Source: Liquidambar formosana (lineage: Eukaryota > Streptophyta > Magnoliopsida > Saxifragales > Altingiaceae). From it: a stretch of DNA of 64,000 nt. Both the position numbers and the translations under genes were made by a program. A model generated the notes under the pieces. It was not told the DNA's origin and did no database searches. It saw only the letters and a program-made list of their open reading frames with translations. Location: positions 18,220,982-18,284,981 of the forward strand of contig CM077831.1 in assembly GCA_039720395.1 (NCBI GenBank), read 5' to 3'. Below are positions 1 to 12,673 of the stretch, piece by piece. Every line of letters begins with the position of its first letter. The first letter of the stretch is position 1.

Positions 1-2371
1 GGTCTCTCAGTTCATTTGGGCTAAATTAAGATCTTTCCCATACAAAAATCAGCAAGTATATCATCACAAGAATTGCATGCATATCATATATTTCATTCAT
101 CCATCCATGCATAATAAGCAAACAAAACAGAAAATAAAGAAAAAGAAAACAAAACAAAAATAAACCTAGGATGCTTGGATCCTAGAACGGACTTGAGCCT
201 CACGAAGAGCGCCTACGTACCATGCAACGAAATACATGGATCAAAGTCCACGTAGTTCGATTAGAATTAGGGTTAAGACCTAATATAAACCTATGGTTAA
301 AACCCTAGGTTTCCTTATTTGATCAAAAGAGTTGAATATGATAGAAAGTTTGATTTTAGGAAAGAAATCCACAAAATGGAAACTTTAATAAAAACCAGAA
401 TTTTGTTGGTTAAGGAAACCTCTAATTAAACCATAGGATCATATTAAAAATTAACCCTAAATAGGGAGAAGAGAAGGGATAAGGAAGAAAGGTGAATTGG
501 GGCACCTTCACACCCACTTACCTGAGCGCAATTAGCTCCAAGCATTAGCTATTTCAGACATAAGCAGCCCTATTTGCCATAGGACAAATACCACACCTAT
601 TTGCACCCTTACAAGTGCTCAAAACCATGCAAAAACACTAACATGCAAATCTGGATAGAATAGTATTATGACCTAAAATCATCCACTAAGCATGCAAATA
701 GCAAAAACAGCGAACAATAATAAGTCCTAACATATTCCTAGAACCATATCATGCATAAAAACCCTAAAACATACTAACATGCATGCAAAACTATCATGTT
801 TACTCCATATGAAAAACATATACAGCAAACACGAAGAAAAACCAATAAAAAAGTCTACTTTATCATGCTATATGAAAACAAACACGAAACAATGACTCTA
901 AAACCCTAAACTCACAAATATGCTTAAAAATATACAAAACATACTTTAATCATGCTAAAACCAAACTAAACAGAAATTAAATCATGCATATTAACTAACT
1001 AAAGCAATATAACATGATGAAAATCCTAACTCTAACATGCAATGACACTAATCCTAGCACAAGGACAAACAGGAGCACAAGAATCATAACTATGCATTAA
1101 AAACCTAAAGGACAGCCCTAAAGCATGCTAAACAGTAGATAAAAAATAGATATTCCATGTATATTAACTAGCTAGAGTGTTAATACATGATAAAAAGGTT
1201 ACCTTTAACATGCAATAGGCCTATCCTATATGAAAACCTAGTTTAAGCTTGAATAGAGAAGGAGAATACCTTAGGAAGGGCCTTCCCTTATGTTTGCAAT
1301 TGTTCGTGGCTCCTCAGGTCTTTAGAGTGAATCAAACCAACACGAATCCTCCTCTTTGTCAAAGTGGTATCACAGCAAAGAGATCAAAACTCACTCAACT
1401 TTGAAAAGAAATAGAAAACAAAAAGAGAACAAGAGAAAAGAAAAGTGATTTTCGTCACTTTGCAGCAGCAGCAACTTCAATCGCGTTTTTGGGTATGAAA
1501 ACGTTGGATTTGGACAAAGCTTGTGAAATACAAAGTTGTAGAGAATTGAATTATCTTTCTAACAAGACCAATTTCATCAAATTCTGACTTCGGATGAAAA
1601 CGTTATGATTAAAATACGACTGATGGTTTTCAGAAAATCTGCTGCTGAATTATGACGAATTTCACTCCCTCCAAACCCTCTTCTCCTCTCTCCCTTGTTT
1701 AAAGACATTAAGAGAGTATTTATAGCTGAAATCTGGAGTTTCCCTTTCCTTCCTAGACTAGGTCTTTTTGGAGAATAATCAAAAGGTATTTTATAATGAT
1801 AAAAGACTTCTAATCTGAATAGGAAAAGGAAATTGTCTTTTATAAAAATTGGGAGACTGACCGCTAACACGCATGCACATGTATCGTATGTGCGTACACA
1901 CACTCATCACATACGTACACGTGTTAGTGTCATGATAAAAATGGCTAATTTAATAAAATAATTTTCTTTTCATTTTAACCAAAAATCTCATGCTGTGATT
2001 CGCACTAATTCTTCAAGGATAATCCGTAAATAACCACACTAAACTCATCATCAGGGCCACGGGACTTAAGATGACAACCGGTACAAAATTGAACCTAGAA
2101 ATACCTCATATGCATCCATATGAACTCCAATTGACAATTTGGAGATCATTCCAGGGTCAAATGAAAAGTTTGGGACTTAAAAGACGATTATGCCCCTCAA
2201 GTCACAAAAGCTCTTATTATCCCTCAAGATCAACTCCAATTTGAACCAAAATTCATATCCATTGTCCTTGTGACTCTAGAAAACTAATGCAAGTGACTAG
2301 ACTCAAAAACAAAACAAAAACATGCATGAAATGATGAGCCCTAGTAAGGTGGTGCAAAAATGGGGTGTGAC
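1..2371 (+). mobile_element. 3' part of a long LTR, probably Ty3/gypsy (Tekay/Del type), left end outside window
   Basis: The stretch is AT-rich with no credible ORF and stops at GGGGTGTGACA (about 2361-2371), the same terminus as the solo LTR at 7217-9322. Long non-coding LTRs beginning TGTAA and ending GTGTGACA are typical of Tekay/Del chromoviruses. No LTR start is visible, so the element began before base 1. Internal sequence differs from the 7217-9322 LTR, so it would be a different family. Assignment rests on the terminus alone. Confidence 0.4.
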
Positions 2372-2521
2372 AAACCCTCTTCTTCCTTCCTCCTCTTCCG
2401 TCTTCTTCTCTTTTTTTTCTTTCTTTTTCTTTCTCTTCCCTCCCTTCGCCGGAAAAAATGGAGGTTTTGAAAAAAAAAACCTCCTTCGCCATAAAACACA
2501 CAGATCTGACCAATAGAGGGG

Positions 2522-2565
<44 letters not shown>

Positions 2566-2940
2566 AAGAAAGAAAAGGAACAACCTCCCTTGTCGGAAAA
2601 ATGGAGGTTTTGAAAAAAAAAACCTCCCTTGCACAGATCTAACCAGCAGAGGAAAAAAAAAAAAAAACAAAGAAAGAAAGAAAGAAAGAAGAGGAGAAGA
2701 AGAGAGAAGAGGAAGAAGGGGTGCTCGTGCTCACCGTCACCGTCGCCCTTCTTCACCGGTCGTCGCGCTTCCTCGTCGAGAATGGCGTGGGTAAGAGAGG
2801 TGGGTGAGAAGGGTTAGGGTTTATTTAGAAGAAGGGAAATTTTAGTCTTTGAGAGGGGTGGGTATATAAATTTGGGGGGGGGGGGGGGGAGGTGAGGACA
2901 TCAAGGGGGGGCAACTTATATCTTTAGGGGGTTGCAATAG
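2372..2940. repeat. Low-complexity purine/pyrimidine tract with two copies of a hairpin unit
   Basis: A pyrimidine-rich stretch (2376-2450), a run of about 43 A (2521-2563), GA-rich sequence and a G run of about 15 (2874-2890). Two similar units (about 2450-2520 and 2590-2655) each contain the inverted arms GGAGGTTTT and AAAACCTCC around a short A-rich loop, followed by CAGATCT and an A run. Long frames here on both strands come from composition and are not genes. Confidence 0.6.
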
Positions 2941-3406
2941 CCGCTCCCTTTACAATAAAATGGGCTAACTTTGGACTAGACCTTGGGCTGGGCTACCCAA
3001 ATATAACTCGAAGCATTTTATGCTTTGTTACTAGTGAATCCGAGCCATCCCTTCTTCTTCCTTGCCATATGGCGTCAATCTAGCAATAACTTCATCATGT
3101 AGTTAAAGTCCCAAACTTCACCAAATTCTAATCCGATCTGCGAATGACACTAACTGCCCTCTATTATTAGAGGTTCCATTTAAGTTATCGGCGACTTTTC
3201 CAGAAAAGAGAAAACCCTCATTCTATGTTTTTTTTTTTCTTTTTTTTTGAGTTGGGTGGGGGGGTGCAGTTCCATTGATGGGTGATGCTCCTCGGCTGCT
3301 GGTGGAAGGGTTTGTGGGTGATGGGTATGTGGGCGTCAGAGATCCCCCCAGCTTTATTCTCTTTCTTTTTTTCTTTTTTCTTTTTTTGCCTCTCTTAGGT
3401 CGATAC

Positions 3407-4109
3407 TGTTAGAACAATCTGCAAAATAAACAATGTTAATAATAACATAAATCTATAGAACGATTAATAAAACAATATAAATATAATCTATGCAACAATC
3501 ATCCAAGTTGAGAGAATATGAACGAAACAAAACTAAATATATACTATTAAATTAAACAAAATCAAATAGTATAAAAATGATAAAAAAAAATAGCCTCAAG
3601 TTGTAGAGAAGTACATAGTCATTGCCTTAAAGTTGTATATGCCTCCTCACGTGCGAGTATTGGAGGTTTCACATGGCTCTAAGATATAACCCTATTCCTC
3701 GCAGGTTGTCTGACCTGTAGCATATGCCTACAGTAGATGGGGTGCCAAGAATGTATCGAATCACCCCAGAATATATTATAGAAAATAGTGAATAAAAAAC
3801 CAAGAGAGTCTGATAGCAAGAAGAAAGAGATATCTATCTGTAGAGAAGAGTCTGTGTCTCTAACCATGTGATGGATGAACGTTCTGATTAAATAGGCCCT
3901 AGAAATCTTACAGAACGTTTCTCCTTTAAAATATAGTATCGTTGGGAAATAAACTTAAATACAAGAATGGTAACTGTTGACTCTTAAAGAAGGTAATAAA
4001 CCAATAAAATAAATTATTAAAAACTGTTAAGAATATTTCAACCAATAAAGGCAATAAATAAAACATATAAGTTTTGAAATTTTTCCATTAAAACACATAA
4101 AACTTTAGA
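3407..4109 (-). mobile_element. LTR-like arm, left half of a long inverted pair
   Basis: This segment is the reverse complement, with scattered differences, of 9793-10475. Read on the minus strand it ends AGATTGTTCTAACA. The other copy starts TGTTAAAG, giving the short TGTTA/TAACA ends expected of an LTR. A TATTTAATC element near 3890 followed by a conserved transcribed-looking stretch supports an LTR (U3-R-U5). No target duplication was found. It could instead be an arm of a foldback element. Confidence 0.5.
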
Positions 4110-5590
4110 ATCCTCCACAAGATTCAAAACTCTAAAAATATATATATAGATAAAATATTTGGGCAATTATATACTATGCAATGGGTGTAAGAGTCTTCCA
4201 AACTTGAACCTACACTTAGTGTTTACAATTTCCTTCTGAAGGAATCACAGTGAACTAGGTCTTGAACTAGATTCCTTTTACCAGAATTCAACTATCACAC
4301 ATACAGTATTGATACATATACTTGGTGCCGGTTAGCACTATTAAAGGCTATGTGCTCGATCTTGATTCTCATGAGAGTTTCTAAAGAATAGCCCTATTCT
4401 CATAGTCACGGCTTCACGACAACTCTCACTTAAGTGAGTCCTCTAAGGGTACATGTGACAAGTACCTCACGAAAGAATATTCGCCTTGGGCTCATTCAAG
4501 GTATAACCCTTCCTAAACGTCACATGTCATCAGCACTATGTCATAGGAATGGGGTAGGAAAAATTTTATGCATGAGTCTACTCTTAAAGAGTGCTGGAAT
4601 TTGAGTCACGCAGTATGGATTGTTTTTACCACATTGAACCTTTTTCTTGGGATCTCCGATCATAAAAGTTAGGTTACCTCCCTAGGTGACTACTGTGGGC
4701 TTAACCCCTTTCCTCGACATATTTAGGACTATATTTCCTAGATATCATTTTATACACCACATTATGCATCTCACAATTATATTGGCATCATCATTTTGTC
4801 TCTTGCATCATATAAAGCTTCACATACACATTAGTCAAATTTAAATAAAATAGACATGCCAATATAGTGAACCCCCACAATAATGAATATTTTTACTCTA
4901 ATGAGTTCACAAGTAACACAAATTGAAAGCGAATATAATTTCTGACAACCATCTCAAGAACAATGTATGTTTCTATCTTAAAACAAATTATAATCATGAT
5001 AGGATGCATAATGAATTTTATGACTTTCATTAAATAAATAAAATATGTATGATAAATATCACTATTCTCTATGAGAACCATCCATAATCTCAATGTACAT
5101 AATGTAGTGTAAGTACCCAATTGATAATAACTTGCTCCAAATAAATTGACTACTTTATTTTCTATGTCCATAAATACTCTTCATATGATGTTTAATAATT
5201 AAAATGACATATCTCAAAAATAACAAAATTTTATATGTTTCTACAATATAAATTTCCATAAAAACAAGATTGGAATAATTTTCAATCTATAAAATAAATT
5301 TTTTACCCCCATATTAAAATACTTTTTATAATATGCCACAATGAATATTATCAATAATGAACCCCACATTCATGTTGTTTTATCTAATTTTTATTTTACA
5401 CATAATAAACCAATTCAAAATCATGTTCCTTCATGTAGTCTCACACTACGTGATAACTTTCAAGCATCATACAATTACGATATGAACATATAAGAAATTA
5501 TCCGAAGTATTTACGGAATTATCACACAAAATGCATTATAATCCCCATTATAAAAACAAAAAACTTGGATAACAAAAATAATAAATTATT
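4110..5590. other. No gene seen; probably non-coding retroelement interior
   Basis: AT-rich and without a credible ORF or recognisable protein. It lies between the LTR-like arm at 3407-4109 and the LTR-like block from 5600, so it is probably internal non-coding sequence of an old retroelement. Confidence 0.4.
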
Positions 5591-5599
5591 GGCCTAAGG

Positions 5600-6913
5600 T
5601 TATTCAACCAAGGGTATATCCGAGATTTTGATGATAATAAAGGATCGATACTGGTATTAATAGTTAAATGTCAGATATTAATCAAAGCTAGATACTCAAG
5701 CATAAGCTCAAAGATCAATTAACTGAAGCACATGGTTCAAATGAAGCACAAAGACATATCCATGACATAGAACTCAAAGCACATGCTGAAGACATCAAGG
5801 ACAATCAAGCATAGCACCATATGAGCGTAGAAAGCATACAAAACACCTACAAACACTCAAGACCACATCGATGAAGACTTTATAGGCTATGAGTGAGATT
5901 ATAGGTTCTAATTGTACATGATTGCTCATGTTATTGTTCTATTGACCTAGGTGGACCTTAGGACCTTTAAACTTTTTGGTTTTATCATTTGCATAAGGCC
6001 TAAATTAATGTTGATGGACTTAACTGATCAAATCTCTTTTAAAATCACATTATAGAGTTTACTGCCCATTTTAGTCAACTCAAATGTGAATTTAGTCAAA
6101 TCAAATGAGAAATCAGTCGACTCATTGTTGAAATCAGTCAACTGAATTTACTAGAGAGCAAGCCTTGAAGCATGGACTAAGTCTGCCTAAATCAGTCGAC
6201 CTGAATTTGCGATATTGCTCTTTTAACGGCTAGTTTTTCAAAATGATATTATACCAAAAGTGTTTCAAACGGCCATATTTTTGTCTGGTTCTTTTCCAAT
6301 GGTTATTTGAATCCAAAAGACTATAAATACTCATCTGGAACACATCTACAAGTGCTGAATGACATTGAAATCAAATATCATTCATTCCTAGCCTTAAAAC
6401 ATTGATGAGCATCAATTAAGCAATCATTAGAAGAGAGTTGAGCTTTCAAGCTATTGTATTTACTCTCTAAGAGAGATTGTTTAAGCAACAAAAAACTTTA
6501 AATCATTGTAATCAAGGGTTGTGTGAATCGTAATTGTTGAGCAAGTGTTAGTGAAGAACACTTGGATTAAGGTCTAATCTACACCCGTGAAGTAGATTGG
6601 TGAAAGATTTGATCTCCACCCAGTGAAAGAAATTGTGTAAAGGTTTGATCTACAATCTATGAAGTAGATTGGTATAGTGGATTGTGAAATCTTCAAGCAG
6701 AGCTCTTGAGGCGAGGACGTAGGTAGGAAAGCCGAATCTCGTTAAAACATCGTTTGCAATCTCTCTCCTTTTATCTCTTTATTGCTTATCTTGCTTGTTA
6801 AATTGTAAATATTATTTATTTGCAATAATTATTTTGAAATTGCATTAATTCCTATAATTAGCCTTGAAACCCTATTCATCCCCCCCTCTAGTGATTTTCA
6901 CTTGGGCTAACAT
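5600..6913 (+). mobile_element. Probable Copia (SIRE-like) LTR, interrupted at its end by a hAT element
   Basis: The block opens with a GAGATTTTGATGAT motif and closes with a C-run followed by CTCTAGTG and CTAACA, a start and end pattern I associate with SIRE/Maximus-type Copia LTRs. No ORF is present. Its last bases (GCTAACAT) are duplicated by the hAT insertion at 6914. A TG start was not found, so limits are approximate. Confidence 0.3.
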
Positions 6914-7216
6914 TAGGGGTTCAACTTGGTACGGGACGGTTCGGGACAGGGGTATATCCGTCCCGTCCTGAAGTAATTCGGGACTTGAAAATCAATACCG
7001 GAATCAAACCGAATTTAATATTGTCCCGTCCCGTCCCGTCCCAAAAAATACCGGGACGGAACAGTCCGGTTCTCGGTATTTATCAGTTTGTTTTCCCTGA
7101 ATTAAAAATTAAAAATAACTACTTCCAATTAAAAATTGTCAACTTGATTAGCCTACAAAATGAGCTACATATACCTGCTCTTCCACAAAATAGGCTACAT
7201 AAAATCATAAATACAT

Positions 7217-9322
7217 TGTAATGCCCTGCATTTCCGTAAATTATTAATTTATTTCAAGTCTAAAATCTTAAGTTTAAATTTGATTTTTATTAGGCTAATT
7301 TTATACTACACTGTTTGGGATAAGATATACTTGGATTAGGTAAACCCAATAACCAAACACTTTACCCTAATTAGTTAGTATATAAGGATCCTTATAAATA
7401 AATAAATAAGAATTAGTTTCTTTTGTCAGATGTTAAGACTCTCAGAGAGGTAGACTTGCAGTCCTAGATATTTCATTATCTTCCCTTCAAGTGAAACATA
7501 AGGTAGGTAAAATCTTCAAGCTTTTCAATATATCTATCAGATTATATATATATATATATATATATATACACGCGCACACATCGTTTTCGTGGTGAGACTT
7601 CATGCTTTTGTCCTCAAGTTTGGTATATAGATATATATAGGATATATATATTTTTCGTTACTCAGGCTATTATAGACATACCGTGAGGGGTTGGTTCAGT
7701 AGCAGCATTACTATGAATGGATTTGATTTCTTTTTTTTATTTATAAAAAAAAGGGCAATCCGTATGGGTACGGTGATGTTGCTGTTAAATTGGTTTGGGC
7801 TCATGTATAGACTTGTAGTGTAATCACATGTATCCACATAGATCCGTACTATGCTACAGGAAAAAAGGTGTTTAATGGTTAGCTTTTGGTGTTGGGCATG
7901 GAAAATTATCATGTGTGGTCACACCTATGTACAAGTTCTTGTGCACACTTTTGCATGGGACCCCTATGTTGGGTTTCACAATTTTGGATTGGGTTTTCCA
8001 TGGCCTACACTACAAACCTGACAAAGTGATTTGGACTATGAAGCATATTAAAAAATTAATAGATTATAGCTTGATTTTCATTATTTCAATAGCACGTTAA
8101 TTTAACTAATAAATCATATTAAGTTTAGTAATTAGGTGGACAGTTGGAATTATAACTTAATCCTTTAGTTAATTATAATTGTTTATTAGTCTTAGACCAT
8201 AATTTATTAATAGTAATATTATTTTTTATCTTAGCTTTGAACTAAGTATCGATAAGTGGAGGCATTTACTTAGATTTTAACGTTATCACTTGAGGTAAAT
8301 GGGAGTATGACATGCCAATTTACTTATAACAAATGTTTTATTTGTTAAATAAATTATTTTCACGAATGATTTTTATATACATTCAAAAATGTCTAATTTA
8401 TTTGTATGAGCCAAGCAAATGATTTTGTATTTCGATTCAAGTAATGCTAGATATGATTTATTGATTACTTGAAATTATATTTAGCCAAAATGATTATATT
8501 TGAAAGTCTGGTATGACTGCCTTATGTCTAGCCCTGGTCAGTAGGGGTTAAGTTATTGGCCTTTGGTTCCTTTTGGTTCCAATGCTCTGCCCCGGTTAGT
8601 AGGGGATATTACTGATCTTTGGTACCAATGCTCTGTTAAAGCCTCCTCTTGATAGGAGCACCGTTTGGACCTTCGGGTCAATCTGTATGAGTCATTTGTG
8701 TGATTAGCCAGAGTTACAAAATAAATATATGTTCGTTCTGATCTAAAAGCTCTGAATGTTTATTTGAAATCTGTTATTGATATGAGAATTCTAAAAATTT
8801 GTATTTATCTGAACATCTTTTGAAAAATATTTAATTGAGGTTACTAGCATATGATTCATCGATATACATTTTTATGAAAAACTCGTGCGATTGGCTTGGC
8901 TTATTCTTGTGTATGTTATACTCACCCTTACAATATATTTTTCAGATGAGCAGTTTGTTAGATTGCTAGGCCAAGTGCAGTGGAGGCTTAGAGCGCATCA
9001 AGCTAGCAGCTATTAGATTGAACATTTATTATTATTAGTTTCCGTAGTGATTCTTTTACTTATGAAAGGATTTTTGGACTTATTTTTAGATGTTATTTGT
9101 TAAAGTTTGGAGTTATGAGGTTTGAGTAAACAACTTTTCAATTATTTTTAGTTATTGTTGATGATTATGACATCACTGAATTTTTGGAGATTATTAGTAC
9201 ATCAAATTTGATTGTTGGAAATTTTATTATGGATGGATGAATTTAATTGATCACAAAAATGGTTGAGATACGAATGTTTAATTGCGCCTTCAGACTCAAT
9301 CTCTTGGATTTGGGGTGTGACA
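7217..9322 (+). mobile_element. Solo LTR, Ty3/gypsy (Tekay/Del-like)
   Basis: A 2,106-bp block begins TGTAATGCCC and ends GGGGTGTGACA, with a perfect 5-bp duplication TACAT on both sides (7212-7216 and 9323-9327). No internal region or second LTR follows, so it is a solo LTR left by recombination. It sits inside the hAT element 6914-9760 and is therefore younger than it. Small ORFs inside are not credible. Confidence 0.88.
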
Positions 9323-9482
9323 TACATAATCATTAATTATAATTCATTCATTCATTCATAATTTTTTGTTTTGTTGAGTTACAATGAAACAGTGTCGGAA
9401 AGGGCTGAAAAGGCGAAAATATTCCGAAATATTAGTAATATATAATTATATATTATATATTATATATAATAATAAATAAATA

Positions 9483-9486
<4 letters not shown>

Positions 9487-9545
<59 letters not shown>
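9487..9545. repeat. (TA)n microsatellite
   Basis: An almost uninterrupted TA dinucleotide run inside the right part of the hAT element, just after the nested solo LTR. Confidence 0.9.
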
Positions 9546-9549
<4 letters not shown>

Positions 9550-9792
9550 TTAATCGGTACTCAATCCGGGAATTCAGTTCGGGAATTCGGCACGGGATGG
9601 TACTGAACACCCCTAAACCGAGTCTTGTCCCGAAAAAATTCGGTTTTTAAAATTTGTCCTAGAGTCCCGTCCCGAACACTGTTTGTCCCGTCCCAGTCCC
9701 GGACCGAATTGCTCAGAACGGTCCGGTCCTCGGAATTTCCCAAACCAAGTTGCACCCCTAGCTAACATAAACAAATCACATACCGTAATAAT

Positions 9793-10475
9793 TGTTAAAG
9801 TTTTATGTGTTTTAATGGAAAAGTTTTAAAACTTATATGTTCTATGAGTTGCCTTTATTGGTTGAAGTTTTTAATAATTTATTTTATTGGTTTATTACCT
9901 TTTTTAAGAGTCAATAGTTACCATTCTTGTATTTAAGTTTATTACCCAACGGTACTATACTTTAATGGAGGAACATTCTGTAAGGTTTCTAGGGTCTATT
10001 TAACCAAAACGTCCATCTATTACATGGTTAGAGACACAGACTCTTCTCTACAAATATCTCTTTTTTCTTGCAATCAGACTCTCTTGATTCTTTCTTCACT
10101 ATTTTCTATCATATACTCTGGGACGATTTAATACATTCTTGGCACCCTGTCTGCTGTAGGCGTGTGCTACAGATCAAACAGCTTGCGAAGAATAGGGTTG
10201 TATCTTGGAGCCGTGTGCAACCACTAATACCCACACGTGGGGAGGCATGTAACGACTTTAGGACCGTGACTATGTGCTTCTCTACAACTCCAGACTATTT
10301 TCTATCGTTTGTATATTGTTTGATTTTTTTAAATTTAATAATATATATTTAGTTTTGCTCCGTTCATATTATCTCTACTTGGATTATTGTTGCATAAATT
10401 ATATTTATATTGTTCTATTAATCATTCTGTAGATTCATGTTACTATTAACATTGTTTATTTTGTAGATTGTTCCA
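9793..10475 (+). mobile_element. LTR-like arm, right half of a long inverted pair
   Basis: Inverted counterpart of 3407-4109. It begins TGTTAAAGTTTTATG. The other end is mutated (GATTGTTCCAATC, where the partner reads GTTCTAACA). A TCTATTTAACC element lies near 9990. A protein-like frame across it is shared with the partner copy and probably reflects common descent of a non-coding LTR. Confidence 0.5.
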
Positions 10476-11050
10476 ATCTCTGCATATACCCATAACAAAG
10501 GAACACAAAACATAGTGAAAATCCATTATTGAGAAAACCTTCTCTTTTATATGGTACAAGATACATACATATATAGATACCCATGCGCAAATAAAAGAAC
10601 AGGGATTGAAGAAGAACCACCCTTCACCCACCCATCATCGACCCCTTCGATAATCTCACAGAAGAAATCATACTAATAATCATTGCAGAGATTTAGCAGT
10701 TTGAAGGTTTAGAAGCAACATTTTTATCGACGAGAGTAGTCGGAATCTTATTTCTCTGACATTCCTGTCGTCATGTTGGTGTCACCGACTGGACGGTCAA
10801 AGGGGTGTCGTCGAGTCTGTAGTTGTTTTAGCGTTATGGGTATAAGTGTCATTTTAAACTATTGAAAGACAAAAGGAAGTGTAGGAGGTTACCCAAGGAG
10901 TGCAAATAGCAGCACCCAATTTTTATGTAAAAAAGACAGCATTAGGGAAGTGAAAGCTGACTCTATGAGAAATGATAGTCACTGGCCCACAAATGGACGT
11001 GGACCAACCCTCCTAAGTCCTAACTCCCCCCCCCCCAAATACACATGGAC
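10476..11050. other. Intergenic; one possible F-box-like coding scrap
   Basis: No ORF of note. On the plus strand around 10633-10690 a short frame reads like the start of an F-box domain (DPFDNLTEEII) before a stop. About 16 residues is too little to call a gene. The rest is ordinary AT-rich sequence with a C run near 11027. Confidence 0.35.
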
Positions 11051-11059
11051 AAACCACCG

Positions 11060-11350
11060 AGGGTGGTAGCCTAATGGTTAAGGCTTTTGCTTAAGATGGT
11101 TATGGGTTCCAGGTGTGACGGAGTCTTTTTTGAACCCCCTTCCATTTTGATTAGTTGTGTACCCATTAGATCTTTGGTGAAGCTGAGGTGACAGACTTGT
11201 CATTTGGACCATAAACTATGACTCAAACCGAACATTTCTCAACGAGTAAAGGCTCCTATAGTAACGCCCAATGGTAGATTGCTATCGTTGGTTGTCCCCC
11301 TCTGCCGTTTTACTTAGCCAAAAATAAAAATAAAAATAAAAAAATAAAAA
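11060..11350 (+). mobile_element. tRNA-derived SINE
   Basis: TGGTAGCCTAATGG (about 11065) fits a pol III A box and GGTTCCAGGTG (about 11105) approximates a B box at tRNA-like spacing. The body runs about 200 bp and ends in an A-rich tail of AAAAATA repeats (about 11320-11350). A sequence resembling ATGGACGTGGACCA follows the tail and also occurs at about 10993, so the target duplication is ambiguous. Confidence 0.6.
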
Positions 11351-11377
11351 ATAGATGGACGTGGACCATAGGTGTGT

Positions 11378-12230
11378 CAACTTTCTCAGCAACCCCTTTT
11401 TTATCTTTGTCCTATTAGGCAATCACAATGGAAAACTTCAGTCCATCCGCTGAAATATTTTTTTTCTACCTTCTAAAACACATCTTCTAGATTGATGGTT
11501 TAGTCTTTTGTCCCATTCTTATGAAGCGGCGGTCTGAGACTAACTGGAGGGATTGGAGAGGAGTGTTAATCACAATTGCGGTTGCCGCCTTGTGGTTGAT
11601 TGATGAGGTTTCGTAGATTTTAAATATGTATATGACACGCACTAATTATAATGTGATAGACGGTCCACATTAATCACAATACAATGATTCAACTAAACTG
11701 TAATGATTGTGACTAGTATTAGTTTGCAATATTTCTATCACTACCGTAACATAAAAATTAAGGAAATACTATTATGGCTTGTTTGGGCATCTAGTTTGAA
11801 ATTAAACAATTCAAAAAAATTTACATAGGATCAAAGTCATAAATTAATCACATTGAATTAGAATATTTTTAAAATATTGAAATTATCATCATAGTTGATG
11901 TTGTTTTAAATTTTCATTCTTATTTGTGATCATGACCATAATTTTCTTCAATTTGTTGATTCAAGATAATGGATTATGCTTCAAACCTTATGTAATTTTT
12001 TTTTTTTAAATTGTTTAATTTCGAATTGGATAACAAAACAGGCCCTTATTGTGTGAGTGTGGAAATAAGGAAAAAATGTAAGAGACATCTTTTAGGGAGT
12101 GCGAGTAATATCTCTCGTTAGATATAAAGTTTATTTCTTTTCTTGGAAAAGATTTAAAAAAAGGTTATCAAAACAAATCGATGTAAAATGGGTGAACTGG
12201 TGAAACCATCAAAATCATAAAATATTGTAA
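11378..12230. repeat. Dispersed duplicated segment, copy A
   Basis: The segment is collinear with 24301-25535 in the same orientation, with many substitutions. Shared parts include TTTGTCCTATTAGGCAATC-like sequence, a GATTGATGGTTTAGTC stretch, the embedded MITE (11775-12045) and about 180 bp beyond it. No coding sequence is evident. It is probably an uncharacterised repeat family rather than a single-copy duplication. Confidence 0.7.
11775..12045. mobile_element. Tourist-like (PIF/Harbinger) MITE
   Basis: Inverted ends of about 36 bp (TGGCTTGTTTGGGCATC at one end, GATAACAAAACAGGCCC at the other) flanked by TTA on both sides, the usual PIF/Harbinger target. A second copy at 25072-25337 sits at the equivalent place in the duplicated segment B. 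Confidence 0.65.
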
Positions 12231-12239
12231 AAAATATAA

Positions 12240-12655
12240 GGGTGCGGCTATTTATACTATATATTTGTTCTACTCACACACTTACTTTCTACAAGTGAAC
12301 AGCAGAAAGTGTGGCATAAATAACCATACCCAAAATCTTAAAGGTTTTCAGTAAAAACTAGTCGTGTTGTATATTAAAAAACATCACTTTAAACAAACTT
12401 TTCAGGATAAAGTTTTTTCAAGATCTATTGTTAAATAGTCTTTTTTGCCATTTACCATCAATTTTATTTTTACAAAACAAAGACAGTAAATGGTCAAAAA
12501 GTCCACTTAAATCATAGATGTTGGAAAAACTTTTTTCAATAAAATTAGTTTAAAATGATAATTTTTTAGTGGACACTCTAATTAGTTTTCATGAAAACCT
12601 TTTATAATTTATTATAAAACCATCAAAAACTTAAAATAAGTAAGATGTATGAAAC
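12240..12655. mobile_element. Foldback MITE, family copy 1
   Basis: Two inverted arms of about 190 bp meet near 12470, where CCATTTACC pairs with the GTAAATGG-containing arm. Shared family landmarks are AGGTTTTCAGTAAAAAC, AAACATCA and AAAAAGTCCACTTAAAT. Relatives lie at 15725, 23755, 35430 and 35817. Nearly the whole element can fold into one hairpin. No coding capacity. Confidence 0.65.
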
Positions 12656-12673
12656 AATTTTTGTGATGAGAAT

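Larger units (their letters stand above)
6914..9760. mobile_element. Non-autonomous hAT element, split by a solo LTR
   Basis: The ends are TAGGGGTTCAACTTGG and CCAAGTTGCACCCCTA, inverted repeats of each other. The element is flanked by a perfect 8-bp duplication GCTAACAT (6906-6913 and 9761-9768), the size typical of hAT insertions. Subterminal sequence is rich in GTCCCG/CGGGAC motifs. Without the nested LTR (7217-9322 plus its duplication) it is about 736 bp and has no transposase. A relative with the same ends lies at 37221-37786. Confidence 0.88.

Noticed and set aside
1..920. AACCCTAAA-type telomere-like words
   Set aside because: Only scattered single units occur, with no tandem array, so they are not interstitial telomere repeats.
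2253..2817. Several long open frames on both strands
   Set aside because: They translate homopolymer and GA/CT-rich sequence into poly-Phe or Arg/Lys-rich peptides.
9487..9545. AT-rich run as a replication origin
   Set aside because: It is a plain TA microsatellite inside a transposon; nothing else supports an origin.
11060..11150. A tRNA gene
   Set aside because: A and B boxes are degenerate, no cloverleaf closes, and an A-rich tail follows, so a SINE fits better.
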